Assembly: GCF_021568795.1 (NCBI RefSeq) | Contig: NZ_JAKGUE010000002.1 | Location: 217,787 to 281,786, forward strand | Length of the DNA: 64,000 bases | Source: Dethiosulfovibrio faecalis | GTDB taxonomy: Bacteria; Synergistota; Synergistia; Synergistales; Dethiosulfovibrionaceae | Direction: 5' to 3' | Shown here: positions 42,498 through 55,008 of the stretch, piece by piece | Numbering within the stretch: the stretch's first letter is position 1 | Layout of the letters: every line of letters begins with the position of its first letter | Program-made: the position numbers and the translations under genes | Notes under the pieces: generated by a model | What the model was told of the DNA's origin: nothing | Database searches by the model: none | The model's input: the letters and a program-made list of their open reading frames with translations, nothing else

Positions 42498-43482
42498 CAT
42501 GACCGATAGGGAATACCAGGTTGGAAAACTGCCTCCGGCGGAGCTGGAGAATCAGATATTGAGATACTGCGGAGCTCCCAGACCTGAGGTCATAGTCGGT
42601 CCCGGTATCGGAGAGGACGCCGCCCTTATAGAGTGGCCCGAGGGAGCCCTTCTGACCGTATCGTCCGATCCCATAGTTGGGGCGGAGGAGGGAGCCGGAC
42701 GGTATTTGGTCCACGTAAACGCCAACGACATAGCCTGTAAGGGAGGGGATCCCGCCTATCTGGTGGTGACCCTCATAGTTCCGGTCTCGATGGGAAGGGC
42801 CTTCGCCGAGAAGACCATGGCGGAGATAGATCAGGTCTGCCGTGAGATAGGAGTGGCCGTGGTCGGAGGTCATACGGAGATGACCGATCGTTACGAAAAA
42901 CCGGTAGTGATGGGTACCATGATAGGGACCACCTCCTACCGCTACAGCTCTACCGATCTTGCCCCGGGAGACGGCATAATAGCCACCAAGCACATAGGAC
43001 TGGAGGGTATGGCCATACTGGCCAACGATAGGCCCGACCTGCTTTCCTTCATGTCCCGGGATGAGATCACCTCGATTCGATCCTGGCTGGACGAAATATC
43101 GGTGGTGCCAGAGGCACGTAAGATCAGGCATCTGGCCAAATACATGCACGACCCCACCGAGGGTGGATTCCTGGGAGGACTCTCGGAACTGTCCAGACTC
43201 GGTCGTACCGGGGTGGACCTGTACAGGGAGAATCTGCCCTTGCACCCCTTGACCGTCAGGGCTTCGGAGGAAATAGGTTTCGATCCCCTGAAGCTTATAT
43301 CCTCCGGGGTCCTCCTGGCTGTGGTCTCTGACGAAAACGTGGAGGAGTCGCTCCGTATCCTGGAATCCTGCGGTATAGCGGGGAGTCTGGTGGGCAAGAT
43401 AACCGATGGAAAGGGAAATCTGGAGATCTCCACGGAGGAAGAGCTGTGGAGAGTTTTAGGCATGGCCGGGAGGCGCATCTGA
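42490..43482 (+). CDS. AIR synthase-related protein (HypE/ThiL/SelD superfamily)
   Basis: 330-aa ATP-binding protein of the PurM superfamily. VGPGIGEDAALIEWPEGALLTVSSDPIVG and VHVNANDIACKGGDPAYLVVTLIVP give the N-terminal dimer domain, VVGGHTEMTDR and DPTEGGFLGGLSELS the C-terminal part. The canonical SelD N-terminal Cys/Sec-Gly-Cys-Lys motif is missing, and HypE's C-terminal cysteine is also missing. So neither selenophosphate synthetase nor hydrogenase maturation can be claimed. It ends directly at the start of the Xaa-Pro peptidase gene. Confidence 0.75.
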   Translation: MSSMTDREYQVGKLPPAELENQILRYCGAPRPEVIVGPGIGEDAALIEWPEGALLTVSSDPIVGAEEGAGRYLVHVNANDIACKGGDPAYLVVTLIVPVSMGRAFAEKTMAEIDQVCREIGVAVVGGHTEMTDRYEKPVVMGTMIGTTSYRYSSTDLAPGDGIIATKHIGLEGMAILANDRPDLLSFMSRDEITSIRSWLDEISVVPEARKIRHLAKYMHDPTEGGFLGGLSELSRLGRTGVDLYRENLPLHPLTVRASEEIGFDPLKLISSGVLLAVVSDENVEESLRILESCGIAGSLVGKITDGKGNLEISTEEELWRVLGMAGRRI

Positions 43483-44598
43483 ATGTCGAAATTCGATCAT
43501 CTGTGGAACAGGGTCGGCCGTCTTCGTAAGGAGATGGCCGTCAGGGGGCTGGACGGGGTCTTGCTCACCGACGTCGAAAGGTACGGCTGGGAAAACGTGT
43601 TCTATCTCTCCGGCTTTAGAGGAAGCTCCGCGGCGGTTCTCATAACCGATGACGACGCCGTGTTGTCCACCGACAGTCGTTATGTGTCCCAGGCGGCGGA
43701 ACAGACCCCCTTTAGGGTGCTGGTCCAGAGCAAACAACAGACCATATTCGACATGATCGAGGAAATGCTTCGGAGACACTCGGTCCGTCGTTGCGGTTTC
43801 GAGGGAGAGACCCTGAGCTACGGAACTTATCGTAGGCTGTCCAGCTTTTCCGTTATCTGGGAGGATACGGACGGAATGATTCCGGCCATCCGAAGAACCA
43901 AGGACGACCTGGAGATCTCCACGATAGTGAAGGCTTGTCGAATAGCGTCGGATGCCTACGAAAGAGCCCTGAAGGACGTCTCTGTAGGTATGACCGAGCT
44001 GGAGTTCTCCAAGTGTCTGGAAGGTCATATCGTGTCCTTAGGCGGCGAGGGAGGGTGGCCCGATCACCGTTTCATAGTGGCCTCCGGGGCAAGAAGCGCT
44101 CTGCCTCACGGCACCGCGTCGGACAAGAAGCTCGCCAAAGGCGAGTGGGTCACTGTCGATTTCGGAGCGGCCTACGGCGGTTATATGTCGGATCTCACCA
44201 GGAATTTTTCCCTTGGAGAGGTGTCGGATCCGGAGTTTCTCGAGATCCACTCTCTTCTGGAGGAGGCCCACAGAGCGGGAGCGGAGGCCATAGCCCCGGG
44301 AAAGACCGGCAGAGAGGTCGACTTTGTGGCCCGTTCCATTATAGATAGGGCCGGTTACGGAGACTTCTTCGGTCATGGTCTGGGGCACGGACTCGGGGTC
44401 GAGATACACGAATCGCCTCGACTGTCTCCCAGGTCGGCCGAGATCCTATCTCCCGGAGACGTGGTGACCGTGGAGCCCGGAGTGTACATCCCTGAAAGAG
44501 GCGGTCTGAGGCTGGAGGACGACTACCTTGTGACCGAGGACGGACATCGTCGTCTTTCCTGCGATCTGCCTCAGGATTTCAGGATACTTCCTCTGTGA
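43483..44598 (+). CDS. Xaa-Pro aminopeptidase (M24 family)
   Basis: 371-aa M24B metallopeptidase that removes an N-terminal residue before proline. The creatinase N-domain spans residues 1-135; the pita-bread catalytic domain follows. Metal ligands are visible in VTVDFGAAYGGYMSDLTRNF (two Asp), FFGHGLGHGLGVEIHE (His), and VVTVEPGVYIPERGGLRLEDD (two Glu). Last gene of the operon starting at 38358. Fits a peptide-fermenting lifestyle. Confidence 0.92.
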   Translation: MSKFDHLWNRVGRLRKEMAVRGLDGVLLTDVERYGWENVFYLSGFRGSSAAVLITDDDAVLSTDSRYVSQAAEQTPFRVLVQSKQQTIFDMIEEMLRRHSVRRCGFEGETLSYGTYRRLSSFSVIWEDTDGMIPAIRRTKDDLEISTIVKACRIASDAYERALKDVSVGMTELEFSKCLEGHIVSLGGEGGWPDHRFIVASGARSALPHGTASDKKLAKGEWVTVDFGAAYGGYMSDLTRNFSLGEVSDPEFLEIHSLLEEAHRAGAEAIAPGKTGREVDFVARSIIDRAGYGDFFGHGLGHGLGVEIHESPRLSPRSAEILSPGDVVTVEPGVYIPERGGLRLEDDYLVTEDGHRRLSCDLPQDFRILPL

Positions 44599-44602
44599 GA
44601 TT

Positions 44603-44630
44603 TTGCCCCGCCGCCTCGGTAGTGTATAAT
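44603..44630 (+). promoter_or_regulatory. Promoter of the rubredoxin gene
   Basis: -35 TTGCCC at 44603-44608, 16-bp spacer, perfect -10 TATAAT at 44625-44630. Confidence 0.65.
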
Positions 44631-44685
44631 CCGGTTAGAATACGTCCTAGGGGACGTAAACCAATATAAAGGGGGATATATAGGG

Positions 44686-44844
44686 ATGAAAAAATACGTT
44701 TGCACCGTTTGTGGCTGGGAATACGATCCTGCCGTAGGCGACCCCGACAGCGGAATCGCTCCGGGAACGGCGTTTGAGGACATCCCCGACGATTGGGTCT
44801 GTCCCGAATGCGGCGTCGGCAAGGATATGTTCGAGGAGGCCTAG
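44686..44844 (+). CDS. Rubredoxin
   Basis: 52-aa rubredoxin, [20 protein letters not shown]...[16 protein letters not shown]. The two CxxCG knuckles bind a single iron. It is a cytoplasmic one-electron carrier, in anaerobes usually serving oxygen or peroxide detoxification. ATG 44686 lies after AAAGGGGGA (about 44669-44677). Monocistronic with its own promoter and terminator. No rubrerythrin or superoxide reductase gene is adjacent. Confidence 0.95.
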   Translation: MKKYVCTVCGWEYDPAVGDPDSGIAPGTAFEDIPDDWVCPECGVGKDMFEEA

Positions 44845-44880
44845 ATCCGGCCCTGAAATTGTTTGATGAAATATTATCTG

Positions 44881-44910
44881 GAAGGAGTCCTATGGGCTCC
44901 TTCTCTTTTT
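44881..44910 (+). terminator. Intrinsic terminator of rubredoxin
   Basis: GAAGGAG/CTCCTTC stem (44881-44903) followed by TCTTTTT. Confidence 0.85.
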
Positions 44911-44941
44911 GGGAACGATCGTTCACATTTTCGCCATGGGC

Positions 44942-44969
44942 TTGACAGGATTTTATCGTGATCTATAAT
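44942..44969 (+). promoter_or_regulatory. Promoter of the amino-acid-binding protein gene
   Basis: Consensus -35 TTGACA at 44942-44947, 16-bp spacer, consensus -10 TATAAT at 44964-44969; the strongest promoter match in the window. Confidence 0.85.
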
Positions 44970-45033
44970 ATCATGAGGTTTTTTAAAGCGGCTGTGTGTA
45001 AAGTGGAGTTTAAAACCTTTGGAGGTGTAGATC

Positions 45034-45795
45034 ATGAAAAAAGCATTGGTCCTATGTATGGCAGTTCTGTCTTTCTTCGCTATGTCGTCGGCGGTTTTAG
45101 CCGCCTCAGCCATGGACAAGGATACCCTTCTGGTGGGAACCGAGTCTACCTTTAAACCCTTCGAGTTCAGGAACGAGGAAAACAAGATAGTCGGTTTCGA
45201 CATCGATCTGATAAATACGATCGCCGACAAGATGGGCAAGAAGGTCGAGATAGTGGACATGGCTTTCGATGCCCTCATACCGTCCCTTCTCACCGGCAAG
45301 ATAGACATGATAGCGGCCGGAATGAGCGCTACCCCCGAGAGGGCCAAGAGAGTGGCCTTCTCCGACGTGTACTACACGACCCCCGACGCCTTCACCGTGA
45401 AAGAGGACAGGACCGATATAGCCTCCCTGGACGATCTGGACGGGAAAAAGGTATCGGTGCAGCTCGGGACCATCCAGGACGCCTTCGTGTCTAAACGGAA
45501 GGGGCTCGAGGTGAAGAGATACCAGAAGACCGACGACGCTTTCAGAGAGGTCCTCCTCGGCAGGGTAGACGTCGCCTGCGTGGACGGTACGGTGACTAAA
45601 GAAAACCTGAAGAACAACAAGGACTACACCGACACGCTCAAGATAGCCTTCTTCCATCCCATCTCTCAGACCGGCATGGCTCTGGCCATGAGTCTGGAGG
45701 ATCCGGAGCTGAAGAAGAACGTCAACGCAGCTCTCGGAGAGGTGCTTTCCGGTCCCGCCTTCCAGGAACTCAAGGATAAATGGGGAATAGACTAG
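45034..45795 (+). CDS. Amino-acid ABC transporter substrate-binding protein
   Basis: 253-aa exported solute-binding protein of family 3. A signal peptide (MKKALVLCMAVLSFFAMSSAVLAA, cleavage near residue 24; no lipobox) precedes LLVGTESTFKPFEFRNEENKIVGFDIDLINTIADKMGK, the family signature. GKIDMIAAGMSATPERAKRVAFSDVYY follows. It binds an amino acid in the periplasm, but permease and ATPase genes are not adjacent, so it is an orphan here. GGAGGTG precedes ATG 45034. Confidence 0.9.
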   Translation: MKKALVLCMAVLSFFAMSSAVLAASAMDKDTLLVGTESTFKPFEFRNEENKIVGFDIDLINTIADKMGKKVEIVDMAFDALIPSLLTGKIDMIAAGMSATPERAKRVAFSDVYYTTPDAFTVKEDRTDIASLDDLDGKKVSVQLGTIQDAFVSKRKGLEVKRYQKTDDAFREVLLGRVDVACVDGTVTKENLKNNKDYTDTLKIAFFHPISQTGMALAMSLEDPELKKNVNAALGEVLSGPAFQELKDKWGID

Positions 45796-45828
45796 GGTTT
45801 ATGGACTTCAAAATCGACAGGTTCTAGA

Positions 45829-45852
45829 GGAGGGCTCGGGCCCTCCTTTTTT
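45829..45852 (+). terminator. Intrinsic terminator of the binding-protein gene
   Basis: GGAGGGC-TCGG-GCCCTCC stem-loop followed by six T. Confidence 0.92.
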
Positions 45853-45932
45853 AGTGCTCGTTTTTGGGGTAATATACTCTGGCTGGGCGATGTCGGGGCG
45901 ACAGTTTTTCGCCCACAATTGGAGGAGATCTA

Positions 45933-47261
45933 GTGTTTGGCTTTTGCATAAAGGTGTATGGGTGTCAGATGAACGTGTACGACGGGGACAAGATAAGGAC
46001 CGCAATGATCCTCAAGGGGTGGAGGGAGGTTCCCGAGACAGATGCCGACGTCGTGGTCTACGTGGGCTGCAGCATAAGGGATAAGGCGGAGCACAAGATA
46101 TGGAGCGAGATGGGAAGATACCGTCCCGGTTGGGAGGGCAAAAAAGCTCCGATCGTGTGTCTCGTTGGATGTATGGCTCAAAACGTCGGAAGGGACATGA
46201 TGAAGCGTTTCCCTTGGATAAGGATGATAGCCGGTCCCAGAAGCATCGGTTTCATCCCGGACGGATTGATCAGGGCTGTCTCCGGTGAGAGGGTGGACCT
46301 CCTGGACGCCAACGCCAGGGAGTTCAACGATCTCGACGTGGTTCCGATAAAGCGGGACAATCCCTGGAAGGCCTACGTTACCATAGCTCACGGTTGCGAT
46401 TATTTCTGCACTTACTGTATCGTTCCCTACGTCAGAGGACGTTTCATGTCCCGAGACAGCGGGGAGATACTGGAGGAGATACGTGCATTGGTGGACGACG
46501 GCGTCAGGGAGATCTCCCTGTTGGGGCAGAACGTGGATACCTACGGTGCCGATTTCGACAGGCCCTACCGTTTCGCCGACCTCCTCAGGGACGTGGCCGA
46601 GACCGACGGCGTGGACCTGGTAAGGTTCATGACCTCCTATCCCAAGGATCTGACCGCCGATGTGGTGTCCGTCATGGCCGACTATCCTAAAATATGTCCG
46701 GGGATAAACCTTCCCATACAGTCGGGAAGCGACAGGATTTTGAAGAGTATGAACAGGCACTACTCTCTTGCCGAATACACCGAGACGGTGAGGATCATAA
46801 GGGAGGGACTGCCGGAGGTCGGCCTTACGTCGGATCTCATAGTCGGTTTCCCCGGAGAGACGGAGGAGGATTTTATGGCCTCGATGGAAGCGGTGAGGCA
46901 ATTCCGTTTCGACTTGGTCCATACCGCTGCCTATTCCCCCAGGGCTGGTACCCCGGCGGCGAAAATGGAGGATCAGCTGCCGGAAGAGGAGAAGTTCCGG
47001 CGGCTTTCCGAGATAAATCGGCTCCAGTCGTCCATCGCCATGGAGATAAACGAGGCCACGGTGGGGCGACGTTACCGTATACTTATAGACGGCCCGGCAC
47101 CCAAGGGCGATGGGCTCGTGCAGGGAAGGACCATGACAGATAAGGTGGTCATATGTCCCGGGGAGCCCTCGTGGGCTGGCCGTTTCGCCGATGTGAAAAT
47201 AGTCAGGGCGGAGAACTGGTGTCTTCACGGCGAGATATCAGAGGTGGAGGGGCTATCATAG
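45933..47261 (+). CDS. miaB: tRNA-2-methylthio-N6-dimethylallyladenosine synthase MiaB
   Basis: 442-aa radical-SAM methylthiotransferase adding the ms2 group to i6A37 of tRNA. The N-terminal domain supplies three cluster cysteines (Cys11 in VYGCQMN, then YVGCSIRD and VGCMAQN). The radical SAM motif is HGCDYFCTYCIVPYVRGR, and a TRAM domain forms the C-terminus. GTG 45933 follows GGAGGAG. Operon with comEA-comEC downstream (18-base gap). MiaB is favoured over MtaB/RimO because of the ARGCxYxC-like spacing and RSR-equivalent MSRDSGEI; RimO is less likely. Confidence 0.87.
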   Translation: MFGFCIKVYGCQMNVYDGDKIRTAMILKGWREVPETDADVVVYVGCSIRDKAEHKIWSEMGRYRPGWEGKKAPIVCLVGCMAQNVGRDMMKRFPWIRMIAGPRSIGFIPDGLIRAVSGERVDLLDANAREFNDLDVVPIKRDNPWKAYVTIAHGCDYFCTYCIVPYVRGRFMSRDSGEILEEIRALVDDGVREISLLGQNVDTYGADFDRPYRFADLLRDVAETDGVDLVRFMTSYPKDLTADVVSVMADYPKICPGINLPIQSGSDRILKSMNRHYSLAEYTETVRIIREGLPEVGLTSDLIVGFPGETEEDFMASMEAVRQFRFDLVHTAAYSPRAGTPAAKMEDQLPEEEKFRRLSEINRLQSSIAMEINEATVGRRYRILIDGPAPKGDGLVQGRTMTDKVVICPGEPSWAGRFADVKIVRAENWCLHGEISEVEGLS

Positions 47262-47279
47262 ATTTCGGGAGGTCTTAAT

Positions 47280-47963
47280 ATGAAGGGGAAGAACCGGATT
47301 CTCCACATAGGATTGATCCTGTTGGGACTGGTGTGTTTCGGCGGCGCCGGGCTTATGATCCGCTCTTTTTCGGGACGCTGGGAAGGTATGTCCGAACCCA
47401 CATCCAAGGCGGGACCGGCTCTGTCCGTGAAGGAGGCTCCCAGGGTCGAGGACGACCCAGCTCCCAGGAAAGGTCCCGAGATCTGGGTGGTCTACGTGAC
47501 CGGGGCGGTCGAATCTCCCGGGGTATATCACCTTCCCAGCGGTAGCAGGGTGTACCACCTGGTGGAGTCCGCCGGAGGTATGACCTCGGGGGCCGACGAC
47601 GTCGCGGTTAACCTGGCCGCTCCACTGGCCGACGGTGCCCACGTACACGTCCCTCTTCGATCGAAGGCCGTGAGGGCTCCGATCGATACCGGCCGTTCCG
47701 GAAGTTCGTCTTCGGTTACGGCTCTGTCCTATGCCGGAACTTCCTCCGGTTCCGCTTCGGCACGTTCCGGAGCGGTGAACCTCAACTCCGCTTCTTTGGA
47801 GGAGTTGCAGACCCTTCCCGGAATAGGGCCTAAAACCGCTGCGGCGATCCTGTCCTACAGGGAAAAGATTGGTCCATTTCGTTCGGTGGATGAGCTAACC
47901 AAGGTGAAAGGCATAGGTCCTAAAAAGCTGGAGACCGTCAGGGCTCTGGTCACGGTGCGTTAG
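47280..47963 (+). CDS. comEA: ComEA-like helix-hairpin-helix DNA-binding protein
   Basis: 227-aa competence protein. An N-terminal membrane anchor (RILHIGLILLGLVCFGGAGLMI) is followed by a proline-rich linker, an SLBB domain (VYVTGAVESPGVYHLPSGSRVYHLVESAGG) and a Ser-rich spacer. A C-terminal double helix-hairpin-helix (VNLNSASLEELQTLPGIGPKTAAAILSYREKIGPF) binds double-stranded DNA at the cell surface. Stop is directly followed by comEC. Confidence 0.92.
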   Translation: MKGKNRILHIGLILLGLVCFGGAGLMIRSFSGRWEGMSEPTSKAGPALSVKEAPRVEDDPAPRKGPEIWVVYVTGAVESPGVYHLPSGSRVYHLVESAGGMTSGADDVAVNLAAPLADGAHVHVPLRSKAVRAPIDTGRSGSSSSVTALSYAGTSSGSASARSGAVNLNSASLEELQTLPGIGPKTAAAILSYREKIGPFRSVDELTKVKGIGPKKLETVRALVTVR

Positions 47964-49376
47964 ATGGATCTCCTGGCGGAGGCTCCGGCCGTCCCCGTAT
48001 TGCTGTCGCTTTGTCTGTTCCTCCCTTGGTCTTCAAGGCTTCCTCCCCCCGTCATGGGAGCGACAGCCGCACTTTTCACTCTGGGATCTCTGATGGTCCT
48101 GTCGGTTAAATGGGACAGAAGACGTTACGTCATGGCGGCCCTGGTGACGACGATATCCTTCGTCGTCGCCTTTTATTGTTCCGTAAGGCTGGATGAAAAT
48201 TATCTATCCGGTACTATAGACACGACCGGTATCGTCGTGGCCGAGCGTAGCTGGGGCACGGGCAGGGCCATGGTGATAGATACCTCGGAGGGGCGTTTCG
48301 TCGCCAAGGTCCCCGCGATCCGTTCCCATCTCGAGGGGACCGAGTTGGATCTGTCCGGGGAGGTCGTTCCTCTGAGAGGGGCGAGAGATAAGGGAGGTTT
48401 CGACGAGAGGCTCTACTGGCTGGCCAGGGGAGTTTCGGGAGAACTGATAGTCGGGAAGTCGATAGACAGGGGCCGGACTTTCTCATTGGGATCCCTGAGA
48501 TCGAACCTCAGGAGACGGATACTTCTCAGATTGCCTCCTCTCACTAGAGGTTATCTCCTGGCTTCGTTGCTGGGAGGGAAGGACCCCGACCTGGAAAGGT
48601 CTCACAGGAGATGGGGAACGGCCCATCTCCTGGCGGTCTCCGGTTTTCACGTAGGGGTGGTGGCCGCTTTGGCCTGGGTGGCTTTCAGACGGTTCCGCCT
48701 GGCCTGGTTATTCGTCTCCGCCGTCGTGTGGCTCTATGTCCTTCTGGCAGGCGGGGCGGCTAGCTCGGTCAGGGCCGCCCTGATGATACAGCTGGCGACC
48801 TTGGGACCTGCGATCGGACGACCTTCCTCCGGGGTCAACTCGGTGGCTTTGGCCGCTATAGCTCTATTGGCCTGGCGTCCCTGGTGGTTCTGGGATCTGG
48901 GGTGGCGACTGTCGGTCTCCTGTGCTCTGGTGGTGACGGCCATGGCTTCGACCAAGGGAGTCTCCACCTGGAAGAAGGCACTGGCTATGAGCCCTCTCCT
49001 ATGGGTCGTAACGGCTCCTATGATAGCGGGGGCCTTCGGATCGGTATCGGCTAACGGTCTGATCCTCAATCTCGTAGCTCTGCCTGTTTTCGGGGTGCTG
49101 CTTCCCCTGGCGGTGTTCTGCTCGCTTCCCTCCCTTCTCGGTCTTCCGGGAGGAGATATATGTACTCTGATTTCCGAGGGGGCCTTCAAGCTTTGGGCTC
49201 TGGGAGCGGACTCTATCCCCTTCGTCTCCGTAGGTTGGAATCCATGGTTTCCGGCTTTGGCAGTCGGGGTGGTGACGATAGTGATGATCCTTAGATTCAG
49301 AATACCTGTCTACAGAGGCGGGGTCCTTTTGCTGGTCCTCGTATCTCTCGAGAAATTGTTGATGGATTTTTTATGA
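47964..49376 (+). CDS. comEC: ComEC/Rec2-type DNA uptake channel, short form
   Basis: 470-aa polytopic membrane protein. It has an N-terminal DUF4131/OB-like extracytoplasmic domain (VAERSWGTGRAMVIDTSEGRFVAKVPA...) and the competence domain with LLGGKDPDLERSHRRWGTAHLLAVSGFHVGVVAALAW, a hallmark of ComEC, then several helices. Typical ComEC is about 700-800 aa with a C-terminal metallo-beta-lactamase domain; here the protein ends cleanly at residue 470 without it. Starts immediately after comEA. A shortened nuclease-less ComEC is known in some lineages. Confidence 0.85.
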   Translation: MDLLAEAPAVPVLLSLCLFLPWSSRLPPPVMGATAALFTLGSLMVLSVKWDRRRYVMAALVTTISFVVAFYCSVRLDENYLSGTIDTTGIVVAERSWGTGRAMVIDTSEGRFVAKVPAIRSHLEGTELDLSGEVVPLRGARDKGGFDERLYWLARGVSGELIVGKSIDRGRTFSLGSLRSNLRRRILLRLPPLTRGYLLASLLGGKDPDLERSHRRWGTAHLLAVSGFHVGVVAALAWVAFRRFRLAWLFVSAVVWLYVLLAGGAASSVRAALMIQLATLGPAIGRPSSGVNSVALAAIALLAWRPWWFWDLGWRLSVSCALVVTAMASTKGVSTWKKALAMSPLLWVVTAPMIAGAFGSVSANGLILNLVALPVFGVLLPLAVFCSLPSLLGLPGGDICTLISEGAFKLWALGADSIPFVSVGWNPWFPALAVGVVTIVMILRFRIPVYRGGVLLLVLVSLEKLLMDFL

Positions 49377-49392
49377 AAGGAGAGTGCAGGCC

Positions 49393-50154
49393 ATGATCTT
49401 GGTCATTGACGTAGGGAACACGACGACCGTTATAGGAGTATTCGAGGGAGACCGTCTGATCCGACATTGGCGATTGGTGTCCGAGAGGAAGACTTCCGAC
49501 GAGGTGGGGATCCTCCTGCTGAACCTGCTGACGCTTTCGTCCATCTCTCCGTCGGATATAACCGGGGCCGCCATGTCCAGCGTGGTCCCCTCTTTGGACC
49601 TCATAATAGCGGAGGCGGTCGAGTCCTATATAGGGGTTCACTGTATAAGGGTCAACGCCGATCTCGATATAGGACTTCCCATAGCGTACGAAAACCGCTG
49701 GGAGGTAGGGGCCGACAGATTGGTCAACTCGGTGGCGGGAATATCCAAATACGGGGCGCCTCTGATAGTGGTGGATTTCGGAACCGCCATAACTCTGGAC
49801 GTCATATCCGAAGACGGAGCCTATCTTGGAGGCACGATATCGCCCGGGTTGGTCACCAGCATGGACGCCCTTTTCGGCAAGACCTCCAAACTGCCGCAGG
49901 TGGCGCTGGAGGCCCCTGGATCGGTAATAGGAAAAAACACCAGGTGGGCCATTCAGTCCGGCGTCGTCTACGGTACCGCCGGTTCGGTGGATGCTCTGGT
50001 CCGCAGGATATGGAAGCAGATCGGAAGGGAGAGCCCCGTGGTCGCCACCGGAGGACATTCTGCGACGGTCGCATCGGTCTCGGAGACGATATCCTCCCTG
50101 GAACCCTGGCTGACCCTGGAGGGATTGAGGTTGATATATGACAGGCTCACTTAG
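49393..50154 (+). CDS. coaX: Type III pantothenate kinase
   Basis: 253-aa CoaX, phosphorylating pantothenate in the first step of CoA synthesis. DVGNTTTVIGVFEGD is the N-terminal phosphate motif, VGADRLVNSVAG and VVDFGTAITLDVI the substrate and catalytic segments, and VATGGHS is near the C-terminus. ATG 49393 is chosen over GTG 49384 because AAAGGAG (49376-49382) then has proper spacing. Overlaps dus by 17 bases. Confidence 0.93.
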   Translation: MILVIDVGNTTTVIGVFEGDRLIRHWRLVSERKTSDEVGILLLNLLTLSSISPSDITGAAMSSVVPSLDLIIAEAVESYIGVHCIRVNADLDIGLPIAYENRWEVGADRLVNSVAGISKYGAPLIVVDFGTAITLDVISEDGAYLGGTISPGLVTSMDALFGKTSKLPQVALEAPGSVIGKNTRWAIQSGVVYGTAGSVDALVRRIWKQIGRESPVVATGGHSATVASVSETISSLEPWLTLEGLRLIYDRLT

Positions 50155-51167
50155 GCCTGGTATGGTGGGTCCCTCTGTTCTCGTAGGAGGGCTGGAGCTG
50201 TCCAATCCGATAATGATGGCTCCTATGGCAGGCGTCACCCTTCCGGCGGTTAGAAGGATGTTCTGGCGGCTCGGAGCGGGGTTGGCTCACACCGAGATGG
50301 TCAGCTGTGCCGGACTTACGAGGAAGAACAGGAAGACGACGGAAATGCTTTTCAGGGCTCCCGGGGAGGGGCCTCTGGTCCTCCAGCTTTTCGCAGGGGA
50401 CTCGGACACCCTCATGCGAGGTGCGGAGATCGCCCTGTCCTTGGGAGTTCCGTTCGATGCCCTGGGGATAAACATGGCCTGCCCAATGCCTAAGGTCCTC
50501 AAGAAGGGGGCCGGAGCCAGGCTCTTGAGTCGATTGGACCTGGCGGTCGATATGGTTCGATGTCTGGGGCGCCTGGGTCTTCCCGTATGGCCCAAGATAA
50601 GAAAGATAGTGCCGGATGGATCGGGACCGGATACGCTGGAGTTCGCGTCGGCTTTGGTGGAGGCAGGTGCGGCTAACGTAGGGGTCCATGGCAGGACCGC
50701 TTCTCAGAGATACGAGGGTACCTCCGATTTCGACGAGGTCTGTCGGGTAGCCCGAGCTCTGCCAGGGGTGATATCCGCATCTGGAGATATCTCCGGTCCC
50801 GAGGACGTGTCGAAGGCTCTGTCTGGAGGCTGTGTCTCGGTGTTTCTAGCCAGAGGAGGCGTGACCGATCCCTTCGTGTTGCCACGAATCCTCTCTCACT
50901 TAGGCTATAATATCGGAGATCCGGTCTACGACGATCCGCCGTCTATCGAGACGAGAGCGGCTTTGTTTTCCGATCTTGCGGAAGATCTGTCGAACTTCCA
51001 CGGAGAGAGGGTGGCCATGGTCTTGTTGAAAAGATTGATGTCGGGGGTCTTCCGGGGTGTACCCGGTTGTTCCTCCTACAGAAGGGCTATAGCGTCCGCG
51101 TCCGATTGGGGCACCATGTGCGTCCATATCAGGGACTGGAGGCATTTTTTCGAAAGGGGAATAAAAG

Positions 51168-51175
<8 letters not shown>
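50138..51175 (+). CDS. dus: tRNA-dihydrouridine synthase
   Basis: 345-aa FMN-dependent reductase of tRNA uridines. NPIMMAPMAGVTLPAVRRMFWRLGAGLAHTEMVSCAGL, INMACPMPKVLKKGAGARLLSR (catalytic Cys) and VGVHGRTASQRYEGTSDF are the conserved segments. ISASGDISGPEDV replaces the usual xxNGDI. The first ATG lies inside coaX; ATG 50162 is a possible alternative start. Overlaps lysS by 8 bases. Confidence 0.9.
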
Positions 51176-54711
<3,536 letters not shown>

Positions 54712-54714
54712 ACG

Positions 54715-55008
54715 ATGAAAATAACCCCTGAAGACGTAAAGAAGGTGGGGTTGCTGGCCCGACTTGAGGTCGGAGAAGACGAAGTCGGACCTTTGACGGA
54801 GCACTTCAACACGATTCTGGACTATTTCGGCAAGATGGAGGAGCTGGATCTGTCCGACGTTGATCCCTTCACCGTAGAGGACGCCGAGCCCCTGAAGCTC
54901 CGCAAGGACGAACCGGTTCGCTGGGAGAACAGGGATGCCATATTGGATCAATCCCCCTCGCGGCAGGGCGACTTCATAAAGGTGCCCAGAATAGGAGGGG
55001 ATGCGTGA
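54715..55008 (+). CDS. gatC: Asp-tRNA(Asn)/Glu-tRNA(Gln) amidotransferase subunit C
   Basis: 97-aa GatC, the clamp between GatA and GatB. KITPEDVKKVGLLARLEVGEDEVGPLTEHFNTILDYFGKMEELDLSDVDPF is the family signature. The stop TGA (55006-55008) overlaps the gatA start codon by one base. Ribosome binding site GGAGGAA within the end of ligA. Confidence 0.95.
   Translation: MKITPEDVKKVGLLARLEVGEDEVGPLTEHFNTILDYFGKMEELDLSDVDPFTVEDAEPLKLRKDEPVRWENRDAILDQSPSRQGDFIKVPRIGGDA

Noticed and set aside
42490-43482. Selenophosphate synthetase (selD)
   Set aside because: Tempting in a selenoprotein-rich region, but the N-terminal Cys/Sec-Gly-Cys-Lys motif of SelD is missing and the motifs fit the wider AIR-synthase family.
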